Origin: an uncultured Collinsella sp.
GTDB lineage: Bacteria; Actinomycetota; Coriobacteriia; Coriobacteriales; Coriobacteriaceae
NCBI GenBank assembly: GCA_959028445.1
Contig: CAUFRY010000022.1
Location: forward strand, 1-33,577
Reading direction: 5' to 3'
DNA length: 33,577 bases
The position numbers and the translations under genes are program-made. Shown here piece by piece: positions 1-7,549 of the stretch. The notes below the pieces were generated by a model that worked only from the letters and a program-made list of their open reading frames with translations, made no database searches and had not been told where the DNA came from. Positions within the stretch are counted from its first letter, which is position 1. Each line of letters begins with the position of its first letter.

Positions 1-1
1 C

Positions 2-77
2 TGGTGCCCCCGGGCGGATTCGAACCGTCGACACCCGCTTTAGGAGAGCGGTGCTCTATCCCCTGAGCTACGGAGGC
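2..77 (-). tRNA. tRNA-Arg (anticodon CCU)
   Basis: Read on the minus strand this is a complete 76-nt cloverleaf. The 7-bp acceptor stem is GCCTCCG with CGGGGGC, which includes one T-G pair. The D-arm contains GCTCAGGGGATAGAGC, and the anticodon loop CTCCTAA is closed by CCGCT/AGCGG. The T-loop is GTTCGAATC. The discriminator base is A and CCA is encoded at the 3' end. Anticodon CCT reads the arginine codon AGG. A short hairpin with 7-bp arms (TGGCCAT/ATGGCCA, 108-128) lies upstream of its 5' end. Confidence 0.96.
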
Positions 78-135
78 ATGTTGTACTAGTGTAGCAGATT
101 TGCCCCTTGGCCATGTAGCGCATGGCCACTCATCA

Positions 136-173
136 AGAAGGCTCTGCAGCGAATTATCGCCGTAGAGCCTTCT
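136..173 (-). terminator. hairpin downstream of the PTS operon, possible weak terminator
   Basis: Arms AGAAGGCTCT (136-145) and AGAGCCTTCT (164-173) pair perfectly around an 18-nt loop. On the minus strand it lies downstream of manO and of the palindrome array. The flank after it has only a short T-rich stretch (TTGATG), so intrinsic termination is possible but weak. It could also be just a structured intergenic element. Confidence 0.4.
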
Positions 174-180
174 CAATAAC

Positions 181-351
181 GGAAAATTATAACCCAGAAT
201 AACGCAAAATAATGGGATGGGGTTTCCTCTAACCACATGTAAGGGAAATTCCATCCCGGTATTCGGCTAAAAAATGGGACAAGCTTTCCCAACTGGCGCT
301 CAAAAGGAAAATGCATCCCGGAATGAGAACGAATTCCGGGATGCATTTTCC
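181..351. repeat. tandem array of three 46-47 nt palindromes, 62-63 bp period (locus 1)
   Basis: Three imperfect palindromes occupy 181-227 (47 nt), 244-289 (46 nt) and 306-351 (46 nt), separated by exactly 16 nt each time (228-243, 290-305). Every unit opens with GGAAA, carries a CCC-containing left arm and a GGGA-containing right arm, and closes with TTTCC. The third is perfect, with arms GGAAAATGCATCCCGGAAT and its complement. The array fills the space between the 3' end of manO and the tRNA. The same architecture recurs at 24320-24489. I see no open reading frame in it that has a ribosome-binding site. It resembles REP/BIME-type repeats in being palindromic and intergenic, but I do not recognise the family. 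Confidence 0.85.
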
Positions 352-369
352 GCCATCTATCGCAGACGA

Positions 370-768
370 CTAGTCGCCTTTGTGAAAGAGGCTTTTGATG
401 GCAGCAGGGATGCTCTTGGCGCCCTTGGTCGTTACGTCGATAAAGTCGGGCGAACGCACGAGTCTATCCTCGTCCACGTACTTGCGCACAGCGCGCAGCG
501 TCTCTTTGTCGTCGCGCGTCGAAAACGTAAAGTGACCGTTGTCCTTGGTGAAGATGGCAAAACGCGTAATCTTCTTGGTGCCGCGCAAGACCTCGGCGGC
601 AATATAGTCGACCTCGTCCCACGGGATTTGAATATAATCCTCGGGATTGCGCTCGTTATAGTACTCAAACGCCTTATTGCCCACCATCACGTTACCGTGG
701 CTGGTAAGCCCCATCAGGCAGGTTGCCGGCGTTGCCAGATCGACCGTGCTGTTCTGAGATTGCGCCAT
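370..768 (-). CDS. manO: ManO-like DUF956 family protein linked to mannose PTS
   Basis: The 132-aa soluble protein matches, by recall, the DUF956/ManO family. In Firmicutes this family sits at the end of mannose-type PTS operons and has been proposed as a regulator of that operon. Visible landmarks are an N-terminal ATCLMGLTSHGNVMVGNKAFEYYN-type segment (shortened here to ATCLMGLTSHG) and IPWDEVDYIAAEVL in the middle. I chose the internal ATG at 768 because GGAGGG precedes it at good spacing, whereas an upstream extension to 819 lacks a clear site. It is the last gene of the IIAB-IIC-IID-manO set on the minus strand, after a 120-bp gap from IID, so co-transcription is likely. Its biochemical role is not established from sequence. 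Confidence 0.82.
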   Translation of the reverse strand: MAQSQNSTVDLATPATCLMGLTSHGNVMVGNKAFEYYNERNPEDYIQIPWDEVDYIAAEVLRGTKKITRFAIFTKDNGHFTFSTRDDKETLRAVRKYVDEDRLVRSPDFIDVTTKGAKSIPAAIKSLFHKGD

Positions 769-888
769 ACGCGCCTCGCCCTCCAATAAAAACAATCGGA
801 CCGCATCCAGTGTACCCACCGGGTGCGGTCCGTTTCAATGGCTCAAAAGCCCTTGCCTAGCAATTCTCGGTCTTAAGCCGAAGCGTGC

Positions 889-1809
889 TTACATGAAGCC
901 GCAGAAGCGACCGATGATGCCGACGGCGAAGAGAGCCAGGATGATGACGATCGGGCTGACCTTCTTCTTGAGGAGCTTGCAGACCAGCAGGGTCAGGCAC
1001 ACGGCGGCAAGGCCGGGGATGAGCTGATCGAGGTTGGCCTGAAGCGTGGTGACCTTCATCTGATCAAGGGCGGTAGCACCGACGGAGTTGTACATCGTCA
1101 GCGCTTCCTTGATACCCTCGGAACCGGAGGGCAGGCTAGCCCAGTCGATAAAGGCGCCAGCAGACTGCTTGACCGTGGAGACGATCGGGGTGAAGGAAAT
1201 GGACACCCAGCGCTCGACCAGGGCGCCGATGATGAACATACCCAGGATGGAAGCGCCCTCGGTGACCTTGCCCATCAGACCACCGGAGAGGTCCTTGGCG
1301 ATGGAGGAGCCGACCTTGTAGCCAAACTCCTGCGTGTACCACAGGAAAGCGTAACGGATGATGTTCCACGCGAAGAAGAACAGCAGCGGACCGACGATGC
1401 TGCCGGACATGGCCAGGGAAGCGCCCAGAGCGCCCAGAATCGGGCGAAGGGTGAACCAGAAGACGGGGTCACCGACGCCGGCGAGCGGGCCCATCATACC
1501 GACCTTGACGCCCTGGATGGCGACATCATCGATCGGAGCACCGTTGGCGCGCTCCTCCTCGAGGGCGAGGGTAACGCCAATGACGGGGGCGGAAACATAG
1601 GGGTGGGTGTTATAGAACTCCAGGTGGCGCTTAAGAGCGGCAATCTGGTCATCCTTGCTGGTGTAGAGCTTCTTGATCGCAGGGATCATTGCGAAGCACC
1701 AGCCGCCGTTCTGCATGCGCTCGTAGTTCCACGAGCCCTGAAGGAACTGATGACGGAAGCAAACCTTCTTGCGGTCAGCCTTGGTGAGCTGAATCTTGTT
1801 CTCTGCCAT
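889..1809 (-). CDS. manZ: PTS mannose/fructose/sorbose family IID component
   Basis: This is the IID membrane subunit of a mannose-family phosphotransferase permease, which forms the sugar channel with IIC. The 306-aa protein begins with a soluble segment (LTKADRKKVCFRHQFLQGSW, the typical IID opening). It contains GPLAGVGDPVFW (around residue 110), a family signature, and ends in hydrophobic segments with LLVCKLLKKKVSPIVIILALF. The start is the ATG at 1809, which has GGAGGGG about 10 nt upstream; the in-frame GTG at 1818 lacks this. It lies 16 bp downstream of the IIC gene. The substrate cannot be read from the sequence: mannose, glucose, fructose, sorbose and amino sugars are all used by this family. 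Confidence 0.95.
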   Translation of the reverse strand: MAENKIQLTKADRKKVCFRHQFLQGSWNYERMQNGGWCFAMIPAIKKLYTSKDDQIAALKRHLEFYNTHPYVSAPVIGVTLALEEERANGAPIDDVAIQGVKVGMMGPLAGVGDPVFWFTLRPILGALGASLAMSGSIVGPLLFFFAWNIIRYAFLWYTQEFGYKVGSSIAKDLSGGLMGKVTEGASILGMFIIGALVERWVSISFTPIVSTVKQSAGAFIDWASLPSGSEGIKEALTMYNSVGATALDQMKVTTLQANLDQLIPGLAAVCLTLLVCKLLKKKVSPIVIILALFAVGIIGRFCGFM

Positions 1810-1825
1810 ATGTATCACTCCCCTC

Positions 1826-2644
1826 CTACTCGTAATCGTTCAGAATGTCGCCGAGCGGGTCGCCGGAGCCACCGCCCATGCCGCCACCCTGCTTGGCCAG
1901 ATCCTTAAGGCCAAGGTAGATGAGGGCAAGGGAGATGCCGATGAGACCAAGGGCTATCAGCGTGAGCTGAGGGATGGCAGCAAGGACAAAGCCGAGGACG
2001 AAGAACGGCCAGGTCTCCTTGGTGGCCATCATGTTGATGACCATGGCGTAACCGACGGAAGCGACCATGCCGCCGCCGACAGCCATGCCGCCGGACAGCC
2101 AGTCGGGCATAGCGTTAAGCGCGTTGGTAACGGCCTCGGCCGGGATGACGCACAGAAGCACTGCCGGGATGGCGATACGAAGGCCCTGCATGAGGATGGC
2201 AGCATACTGCCAGCGCTCGATGCCGGAGAAGTCGCCCTTCTCGGCGCAACCGTCCATGGCGTGAGCGATAGCGGTAGCAATGGTACGGCAGATCATGGTC
2301 AGGAACAGACCAGCGACCGACAGTGGGACGGCGACGGCGATAGCGGTGGTAACGGCCTTGGCCGAATCGGTGGCGCCACCGTTGAGGGCGAGCACCATGA
2401 TGATCGAAGAAGCGACCGAGGCCAGAGCGGCGTCAGGCGCGACAGCGGCGCCGACGTTAGCCCAGCCAAGGGCCATCATCTGGAGCGAACCGCCCAGGAG
2501 GATGCCCTCCTGAAGGTGACCGGTTACGAGACCGATAAGCGTGCATGCCACGAGCGGCTGATGGAACTGGAACTCATCCAGAATGCCTTCCATACCGGCA
2601 AGCAACGCGACAATCGCAACAAGCAGAATAGTGATTGCAGACAT
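1826..2644 (-). CDS. manY: PTS mannose/fructose/sorbose family IIC component
   Basis: This is the integral-membrane IIC subunit of a mannose-class PTS permease. The 272-aa protein is hydrophobic almost throughout, with many membrane spans. It shows the family's N-terminal pattern LLAGMEGILDEFQFHQPLVACTL-type segment (key part LDEFQFHQPLV, around residues 22-32). GHLQEGILLGGSLQMMALGW follows at residues 42-61, with APDAALAS after that. The length is typical for IIC. The start ATG at 2644 is preceded by AAAGGAGG. Only 18 bp separate it from the IIAB gene upstream and 16 bp from IID downstream, as expected for one operon. The C-terminal tail is Gly-rich (GGGMGGGSGDP) and acidic. Confidence 0.95.
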   Translation of the reverse strand: MSAITILLVAIVALLAGMEGILDEFQFHQPLVACTLIGLVTGHLQEGILLGGSLQMMALGWANVGAAVAPDAALASVASSIIMVLALNGGATDSAKAVTTAIAVAVPLSVAGLFLTMICRTIATAIAHAMDGCAEKGDFSGIERWQYAAILMQGLRIAIPAVLLCVIPAEAVTNALNAMPDWLSGGMAVGGGMVASVGYAMVINMMATKETWPFFVLGFVLAAIPQLTLIALGLIGISLALIYLGLKDLAKQGGGMGGGSGDPLGDILNDYE

Positions 2645-2662
2645 GTATCGGACCCTCCTTTA

Positions 2663-3652
2663 CTATGCTTGAGCGGCCAGTTCGGCCTTAGCTTTCTTCA
2701 ACATGGCGTCGAGATCCTCGGAGGAATCCGAAGGAACCTTGCGGACCTCGAACTTGACGCCCTTGGCCTTGAGGGCCTCGAGAGTCTTAACGTCATCATC
2801 GCCCATAGCGACGGCGTTGGTGACGACGACCTTGCCCTTGGAGTGAGCCATGGAACCGATGTTGACTTCCTTGATGTCGACACCGGCCTCGATGGCCTTG
2901 AGCAGATCCTGCGGGTTCTCAAAGAGCAGCATGGCCTTGGTGTCACCAAAGCGCGTGTCCTTGACGACCTCGGCCATCTTCTTGATGGGCACGACGTTGG
3001 CATGGACTCCCGGAGGGGCAGCCTGCTCGATCATGGTCTTGCGGAGCTCGTCGTGAGCAACGCCGTCGGAAACCACGATGATGCGGTTGGGGTTGATCTG
3101 CTTGGTCCACGTGGTGGCCACCTGACCATGAAGCAGACGGGTGTCGATACGGACGTGGGCGATCTTGATGTGCCCATCGCCGATGACCGTTCCCGGAGGG
3201 ATGGCGCCTGCAGGAGCAGCGGCGGCCGCAGCCGGCTTCTTCTCCTCGGGCTCCAGAGACTCGGGCTTGACACGCACGCCAGCCTTAGCCTCAGTCACGA
3301 GATGTTTTGCGATCGCATGTGCAGTGTTCTTTGCGTCAAAGCGCTGCGAATATGCCTCGATGAGCATAGGCAGGTTGACACCGGTGACGATAGCCCAGGA
3401 ATCGTGGCCCTCGATGAGCCCGCTGATCTGGTTGAACGGCGTGCCGCCCCACAGATCAACGAGGAAGAGCACCTGCTCCTGGTCCTCGAAGGAAGCGACT
3501 GCTTCCTCGACCTTGGCACGGAAGTCGTCGGGGCCCATGCTCGGCTCGAGCGAGACCACGGCAACAGACGGCTGATCGCCAAAGACCATCGAGCCCGTCT
3601 GCTTGATTCCAGCTGCCAAGTCCCCGTGGCTAGCAAGAACAATACTTACCAT
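2663..3652 (-). CDS. manX: PTS mannose family fused IIAB component
   Basis: This cytoplasmic protein passes phosphate from HPr to the incoming sugar. The 329-aa sequence is a IIA-IIB fusion. The IIA domain (about residues 1-125) has its phospho-His at residue 9 in LASHGDLAAGI and the DLWGGTPFN motif. An Ala/Pro-rich linker (KKPAAAAAAPAG) follows. The IIB domain (about 160-329) has its phospho-His at residue 175 in RIDTRLLHGQVATTW. The start is the ATG at 3652, 7 nt after AAGGAGG; the GTG one codon earlier is too close to that site. As first gene of the operon it is preceded by a 400-bp regulatory gap holding a TATAAT box and repeated GTTTAAAC sites. It is equivalent to ManX (E. coli ManX is also a IIAB fusion). 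Confidence 0.95.
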   Translation of the reverse strand: MVSIVLASHGDLAAGIKQTGSMVFGDQPSVAVVSLEPSMGPDDFRAKVEEAVASFEDQEQVLFLVDLWGGTPFNQISGLIEGHDSWAIVTGVNLPMLIEAYSQRFDAKNTAHAIAKHLVTEAKAGVRVKPESLEPEEKKPAAAAAAPAGAIPPGTVIGDGHIKIAHVRIDTRLLHGQVATTWTKQINPNRIIVVSDGVAHDELRKTMIEQAAPPGVHANVVPIKKMAEVVKDTRFGDTKAMLLFENPQDLLKAIEAGVDIKEVNIGSMAHSKGKVVVTNAVAMGDDDVKTLEALKAKGVKFEVRKVPSDSSEDLDAMLKKAKAELAAQA

Positions 3653-3722
3653 CACATAACCTCCTTTTTGTCTACGTATTTCCTACACGACATGAAAGGA
3701 GTATACCTGTTTGGATTGTGGA

Positions 3723-3764
3723 ATTATAGCTAAATCCGCAAAAGGTTGGATTATTTGTTTAAAC
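3723..3764 (-). promoter_or_regulatory. candidate promoter and operator of the mannose PTS operon
   Basis: On the minus strand a perfect TATAAT lies at 3728-3723, about 70 bp upstream of the manX start. The hexamer 17 bp upstream of it (ATCCAA) is a poor -35, which suggests an activated promoter. A GTTTAAAC palindrome (3757-3764) sits just upstream of that weak -35. The same word in a similar flank recurs at 3920-3927. I did not find a sigma-54 type GG-N10-GC promoter in the right orientation. Confidence 0.45.
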
Positions 3765-3869
3765 GTCTAGGTTTGTTACAAGTTGATTACGTTACTGCTT
3801 TTTGACTCATTACACGACAAGGCGTCGCTCATCAAGCTATGTATTTTATAGATACAAGCAAGCTGTTCA

Positions 3870-3927
3870 TTAATATCGATATTAAGCAAGTGCGAATGTG
3901 CTCGTACTGTCACTATTTTGTTTAAAC
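3870..3927. promoter_or_regulatory. upstream dyads of the PTS gap: 16-bp palindrome and second GTTTAAAC
   Basis: TTAATATCGATATTAA at 3870-3885 is a perfect 16-bp palindrome. GTTTAAAC at 3920-3927 shares its flank (TATTTTGTTTAAACAGAC) with the copy at 3757-3764 (TTATTTGTTTAAACGTC). The gap from 3653 to 4057 has no supportable gene and is AT-rich compared with its neighbours. These dyads and the large hairpin at 3979-4047 are what it holds. Regulator binding is inferred only. Confidence 0.35.
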
Positions 3928-3978
3928 AGACATGGCTTGACTATTTGCACGACTTATGCTCAACAAAACTACTCAAAA

Positions 3979-4047
3979 AAGTTGCGGTGAAATAGTTCTT
4001 GTTTAAGAGTCAGAAGGCTGGATTTAGGAACTATTTCACCGCAACTT
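3979..4047. repeat. 69-bp inverted repeat, copy 1 (20-bp arms, 29-nt loop)
   Basis: The left arm AAGTTGCGGTGAAATAGTTC (3979-3998) is perfectly complementary to the right arm at 4028-4047, with a 29-nt loop. It lies just past the 3' end of hypA. A second copy at 12774-12840 shares the outer 16 bp, has the same loop length, and differs in the inner arm by paired changes. It could end hypA transcription, but no T-run follows on the minus strand, so I treat it as an interspersed palindromic repeat. Confidence 0.85.
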
Positions 4048-4057
4048 ATAGGGGATC

Positions 4058-4486
4058 CTAGACGATGTGGAGTGGGTTGGCGGCGTCGACGGCATCGGGT
4101 GCGTCGGAGAGGCCGTCAGGAGCAGCGTCTGCCGGGTCCTCGTCGGGAGTCTCGATCTGTTTGATCATGACCTCCTGGCCCTGCAGCAGGTATGTTTCAC
4201 CGCTGCCGCAATGGGGGCAAGTCTTGCCGTGCTCGACCGTCGCGTAGTCGCGGCCGCACGCCTCGCAATGCGTCACGGCCTCGACAGGCTCCACGATAAG
4301 CTCCGCGCCCTGCGTGATAGGCTTTTTATCCGCCGCCCAGCGCCAAGCGTCGAGTAGTAGATCGGGGACGACGCCCGAGACCTCGCCCAGCAGCAGCGTG
4401 ACGCTCGAAACGCGACGCACGCCATGAGCGCGCGCCACATTCTCAACATCGCGAATGATGTGATAGACGATTCCGAGCTCGTGCAC
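4058..4486 (-). CDS. hypA: HypA-type hydrogenase nickel-incorporation protein
   Basis: HypA delivers nickel to [NiFe] hydrogenase (or urease) precursors together with HypB. The 142-aa protein starts with the invariant MHE, whose His and N-terminus form the nickel site. It has a zinc ribbon with two CxxC pairs, CEACGRDY and CPHCGSGE (about residues 74-99). The family is usually about 115 aa; here an acidic Ala/Asp/Pro-rich C-terminal tail of roughly 30 residues is added. The start is a GTG at 4486 with AAGGAAT upstream. No hydrogenase or other hyp gene is in the window, so it is an orphan here. It follows the large Fe-S flavoprotein gene on the same strand by 194 bp, with a hairpin between them. 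Confidence 0.93.
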   Translation of the reverse strand: MHELGIVYHIIRDVENVARAHGVRRVSSVTLLLGEVSGVVPDLLLDAWRWAADKKPITQGAELIVEPVEAVTHCEACGRDYATVEHGKTCPHCGSGETYLLQGQEVMIKQIETPDEDPADAAPDGLSDAPDAVDAANPLHIV

Positions 4487-4498
4487 TTTTAATTCCTT

Positions 4499-4520
4499 CC
4501 GCCGTTCTACCGAACGGCGG
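4499..4520 (-). terminator. short GC hairpin between the Fe-S flavoprotein gene and hypA
   Basis: CCGCCGTTC (4499-4507) pairs with GAACGGCGG (4512-4520) over a 4-nt loop. It lies directly upstream of the hypA ribosome-binding site on the minus strand. There is no T-run after it, so it is more likely a leader hairpin or a weak attenuator than a full terminator. The rest of 4521-4680 shows nothing I can identify. Confidence 0.35.
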
Positions 4521-4680
4521 TCGGCTTGACGCTGCGCGAGCCCCAGACGGGCGATCTGCCTTTCAATCGTCGGGCATGGGCAAAAGCCCTATGCCCTCCT
4601 CTTTCAAGGCACCTCGCCACGCCTGGGACTCGCTCGCTGTCCAACCGCTCTCTGCGCCGTTCTCCTGCTTGTTGCGTTTC

Positions 4681-7458
4681 TTACTTCTTCCCGAATTTAA
4701 TCTTGATGGCGCGCTTGAGCGCGTACTTGCCCAGGCTTGGAAGCTTTTGCTCGTATTTGACCATCGTGGAGCACTCGGGGCGGTCGCGATCCAGATGGAT
4801 GGCGTCGAACGCGCACTTGGTGGTGCACAGGCCGCAGCCGATGCACTTGTTGGGGTCGACGATCGAGGCGCCGCAGCCCAGGCAGCGGGCGGTCTCGGCG
4901 CGCACCTGCTCCTCGGTAAAGGTCTCAACATACTCGCTAAACGGCGCAGCCTTCTCGCGTTCGCGGTCCACATGCGCAACCTCGCGGCTCGCGTTGTCGT
5001 AGCTCTCGATCACGACATCGTCGCGGTCGAGCGCGGTGTAGCGGCGCTGGTTGCGGCCGATGGTGAGCGTGGAGCCCGGCTGCACAAAGCGATGGATGGA
5101 CACGGCAGCCTCGTGGCCGGCGGCAATGGCATCGATGGCAAAGCTGGGGCCGGTGTAGACGTCGCCGCCCACAAAGATGTCGGGTTCGGCGGTCTGGTAA
5201 GTCTGGGGATCGGCCAGGGCGCCCTGGCCGCGGCCGAGCTCCACCTTGGAGCCAGCCAGCAGGTCGCCCCACACAATGGACTGGCCAATCGACATGACGA
5301 CACGGTCGGCATCGACACGGCGCAGATCGTTCTCGTCGTACTCGGGCGCAAAACGGCCCTCGTCGTCAAAGACACGCGTGCAGCGCTTGAAGGTGATGCC
5401 GCACACGCGACCGGCCTCGTCCAGGTGAATCTCCTTGGGGCCCCATCCGCAGCTGATGTGCGCGCCATCCTCAATGGCCTCGCGACGCTCCTCCTCGCTG
5501 GCAGGCATCTGGGCATCGCTCTCCAGGCAGAACATCTCAACGTGCTCGGAACCCAGACGGCAGGCGTTGCGCGCGACATCGATAGCCACGTTGCCGCCGC
5601 CCACCACAATGGTGCGGCCGGACAGGGAATCGATCTTGCCGCTGTTAACCTCGCGAAGGAAGTCGACGGCCACGGTCACGTCCTCGGCACCCTCGCCCGG
5701 AATGCCCGCAAGGCGGCCGCCCTGGCAGCCAATGGCAACGTAGAAGGCCTTAAAGCCCTGCGCGCGCAGCTCGTCGAGCGTCACATCGCGACCGACCTCC
5801 ACGCCATAGCGGAACTCGGCACCCATCAGGCGAATAACTTCGACCTCGGCCTCGATAACGTCCTTCTCCAGCTTAAAGCTGGGAATGCCATAGGTGAGCA
5901 TGCCTCCCGGGCGCTCGTTCTTCTCGAACACGACGGGCTTGTAGCCCTTCTCGGCCAGATAGAAGGCACAGGACAGACCGGCCGGGCCGGCACCGATGAT
6001 GGCGATCTTCTGATCGAAGCCGCCGGCGCGCGTCGGCGTCACCACGGGTGGGACATAGCGGGTCGCGGCATCAAGATCGCGCTGGGCGATAAACTTCTTG
6101 ACCTCGTCGATAGCCACGGCGGCGTCCACACGGCCACGGGTGCAGGCATCCTCACAGCGGCGGTTGCACACACGGCCGCAGATAGCGGGCAGCGGGTTCT
6201 CGCGCTTGATGAGCGCCAGCGCCTCGTCATAGCGGCCCTGCGCCGCGAGCTTTAAGTAGCCCTGGACGGCAACGTGCGCGGGGCAAGCCGTCTTGCAGGG
6301 CGCGGTGCCGGACTCGTGCGTCTCGATACGGTTATCGTTGCGGTAGTTGGGCGACCACTTGGTGTGGTCCCACTTGGTGGCATCGGGCAGCTCCTGGCGC
6401 GGATACTCGGGCACCTGTCCGCCGGCCTTTTTGCTGCAGAGCTTCTGGCCGAGCTTGGCGGCACCGGCCGGGCACACCTCAACGCAGCGACCGCAGGCCA
6501 CGCACTTGTCCTTCTCGACCTTGGCGACATAGGCCGAGCGCGACAGGTTGGGCGTGTTGAACAGCTGCGAGGTGCGCAGGGCATAGCACACGTTGACGTT
6601 GCAGTTGCAGATGGCGAAGATCTTGTTCTCGCCGTCGATGTTGGTGATCTGGTGCACAAAGCCGTTGTCCTCGGCCTGGCGCAGGATGTCGTAGACCTCG
6701 TCGCGCGTCACGTAATGGCCGCGGTCGGTCTCGACCACGTAGTCGGCCATATCGCCCACGGCGATGCACCAATCGGCCGGGTCGTCGGCGCAGCCCTCAC
6801 CCATCACGCGACGGCTCGCGCGGCAGCTGCAGGTGCTAGCGGCATACTTACCCTCGTATTTGTCGAGCCAGTGCTCAATATGCTCGATCGGCACCGACGT
6901 GCTCGCGGCGTCAATGGCCTTCTCGACCGGAATGACGTGCATGCCGATACCGGCGCCTCCGGGCGGCACCATCGGTGTGGCCTTGGACAGCGGGCCCTTG
7001 GATGCCTGTTCAAAGAACTTGGCGTAGACCGGGTGCTCCTCGAGCTGGCTCACGCGCATGTTGAGGAACTCGGCGGAACCCGGCACCAGCATGGGCAGCA
7101 CCCATTGCTTGGCGCGCTCGGGATTTTCCCAGTTGTACTCGAGCAGGCCCGTGTAGCTCATATCGTCGAGCATCTTCTCGATCTGGGCCTCGGGCATGCC
7201 GGTGAGCTTGACCATCTCGGGCAGCGTGTAGGGACGGCGCATCTTCATCTTGCAGAGTACCTCGGCCTGCTCGTCAGTTGCGGCCTCGGCAAACGACCAG
7301 TACTCGTAGCCCAGCAGCTCGTCGCGATGCAGCAGGCGGTTAGTGCAGTGCTCGCACAGTTTGACGATGGCCTCGCGCGGATGCTCCGGCAGCGGCGGCA
7401 CAAACTCCGCACCGATATCGGGCTCGGTGTAGCTAATCCCCGGTCCGTTGAGAATCAT
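4681..7458 (-). CDS. multi-cluster Fe-S / NAD(P)-FAD oxidoreductase (GltD-like) fusion
   Basis: This is a 925-aa predicted cytoplasmic electron-transfer enzyme. Residues 1-300 have a CEHC pair (35-38), a winged-helix-like segment, and an unusual cysteine set: CSCRASRR (210-213), C223, C231 and ICNCNVNVC (283-291). A ferredoxin motif CVACGRCVEVCP follows (319-330). Residues about 385-445 are the Cys-rich N-terminal domain of GltD/dihydropyrimidine-dehydrogenase-like proteins (CKTAC, CGRVCNRRCEDAC). Next come the FAD site GAGPAG (489-494) and the NAD(P)H site VVGGGNVAIDVA (about 618-629). A C-terminal ferredoxin carries CLGCG and CIGCGLCTTKC. No glutamate synthase large subunit is nearby, so GOGAT activity is doubtful. 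NAD(P)H:ferredoxin-type electron transfer is more likely, with the partner unknown. The start ATG has GAAGGGA upstream. It is divergent from a TetR gene, whose twin operators lie between them. Confidence 0.85.
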   Translation of the reverse strand: MILNGPGISYTEPDIGAEFVPPLPEHPREAIVKLCEHCTNRLLHRDELLGYEYWSFAEAATDEQAEVLCKMKMRRPYTLPEMVKLTGMPEAQIEKMLDDMSYTGLLEYNWENPERAKQWVLPMLVPGSAEFLNMRVSQLEEHPVYAKFFEQASKGPLSKATPMVPPGGAGIGMHVIPVEKAIDAASTSVPIEHIEHWLDKYEGKYAASTCSCRASRRVMGEGCADDPADWCIAVGDMADYVVETDRGHYVTRDEVYDILRQAEDNGFVHQITNIDGENKIFAICNCNVNVCYALRTSQLFNTPNLSRSAYVAKVEKDKCVACGRCVEVCPAGAAKLGQKLCSKKAGGQVPEYPRQELPDATKWDHTKWSPNYRNDNRIETHESGTAPCKTACPAHVAVQGYLKLAAQGRYDEALALIKRENPLPAICGRVCNRRCEDACTRGRVDAAVAIDEVKKFIAQRDLDAATRYVPPVVTPTRAGGFDQKIAIIGAGPAGLSCAFYLAEKGYKPVVFEKNERPGGMLTYGIPSFKLEKDVIEAEVEVIRLMGAEFRYGVEVGRDVTLDELRAQGFKAFYVAIGCQGGRLAGIPGEGAEDVTVAVDFLREVNSGKIDSLSGRTIVVGGGNVAIDVARNACRLGSEHVEMFCLESDAQMPASEEERREAIEDGAHISCGWGPKEIHLDEAGRVCGITFKRCTRVFDDEGRFAPEYDENDLRRVDADRVVMSIGQSIVWGDLLAGSKVELGRGQGALADPQTYQTAEPDIFVGGDVYTGPSFAIDAIAAGHEAAVSIHRFVQPGSTLTIGRNQRRYTALDRDDVVIESYDNASREVAHVDREREKAAPFSEYVETFTEEQVRAETARCLGCGASIVDPNKCIGCGLCTTKCAFDAIHLDRDRPECSTMVKYEQKLPSLGKYALKRAIKIKFGKK

Positions 7459-7549
7459 AGTCGTCCCTTCTCTTGCCGCAGCCTGGCAGGCACGCAGCGC
7501 CCCTCTTTTTACGGGCTCGACATGCCCCCACGCCGTTCACCCGTTATTG

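Noticed and set aside
181..351. Array of regularly spaced repeats taken as a CRISPR
   Set aside because: Repeats differ from each other, spacers are only 16 nt and partly alike, and no cas gene is in the window.
1796..3733. 645-codon plus-strand frame across the PTS genes
   Set aside because: It is antisense to three well-recognised PTS genes; long open antisense frames are expected in GC-rich DNA.
3931..3951. Sigma-54-like TGGC...TTTGC in the PTS upstream gap
   Set aside because: Spacing between GG and GC is one base too long and it points away from the operon.
4681..7458. Glutamate synthase small subunit as the name for the Fe-S flavoprotein
   Set aside because: No large subunit gene is nearby, and the long N-terminal Fe-S region is not found in GltD; only the core is GltD-like.
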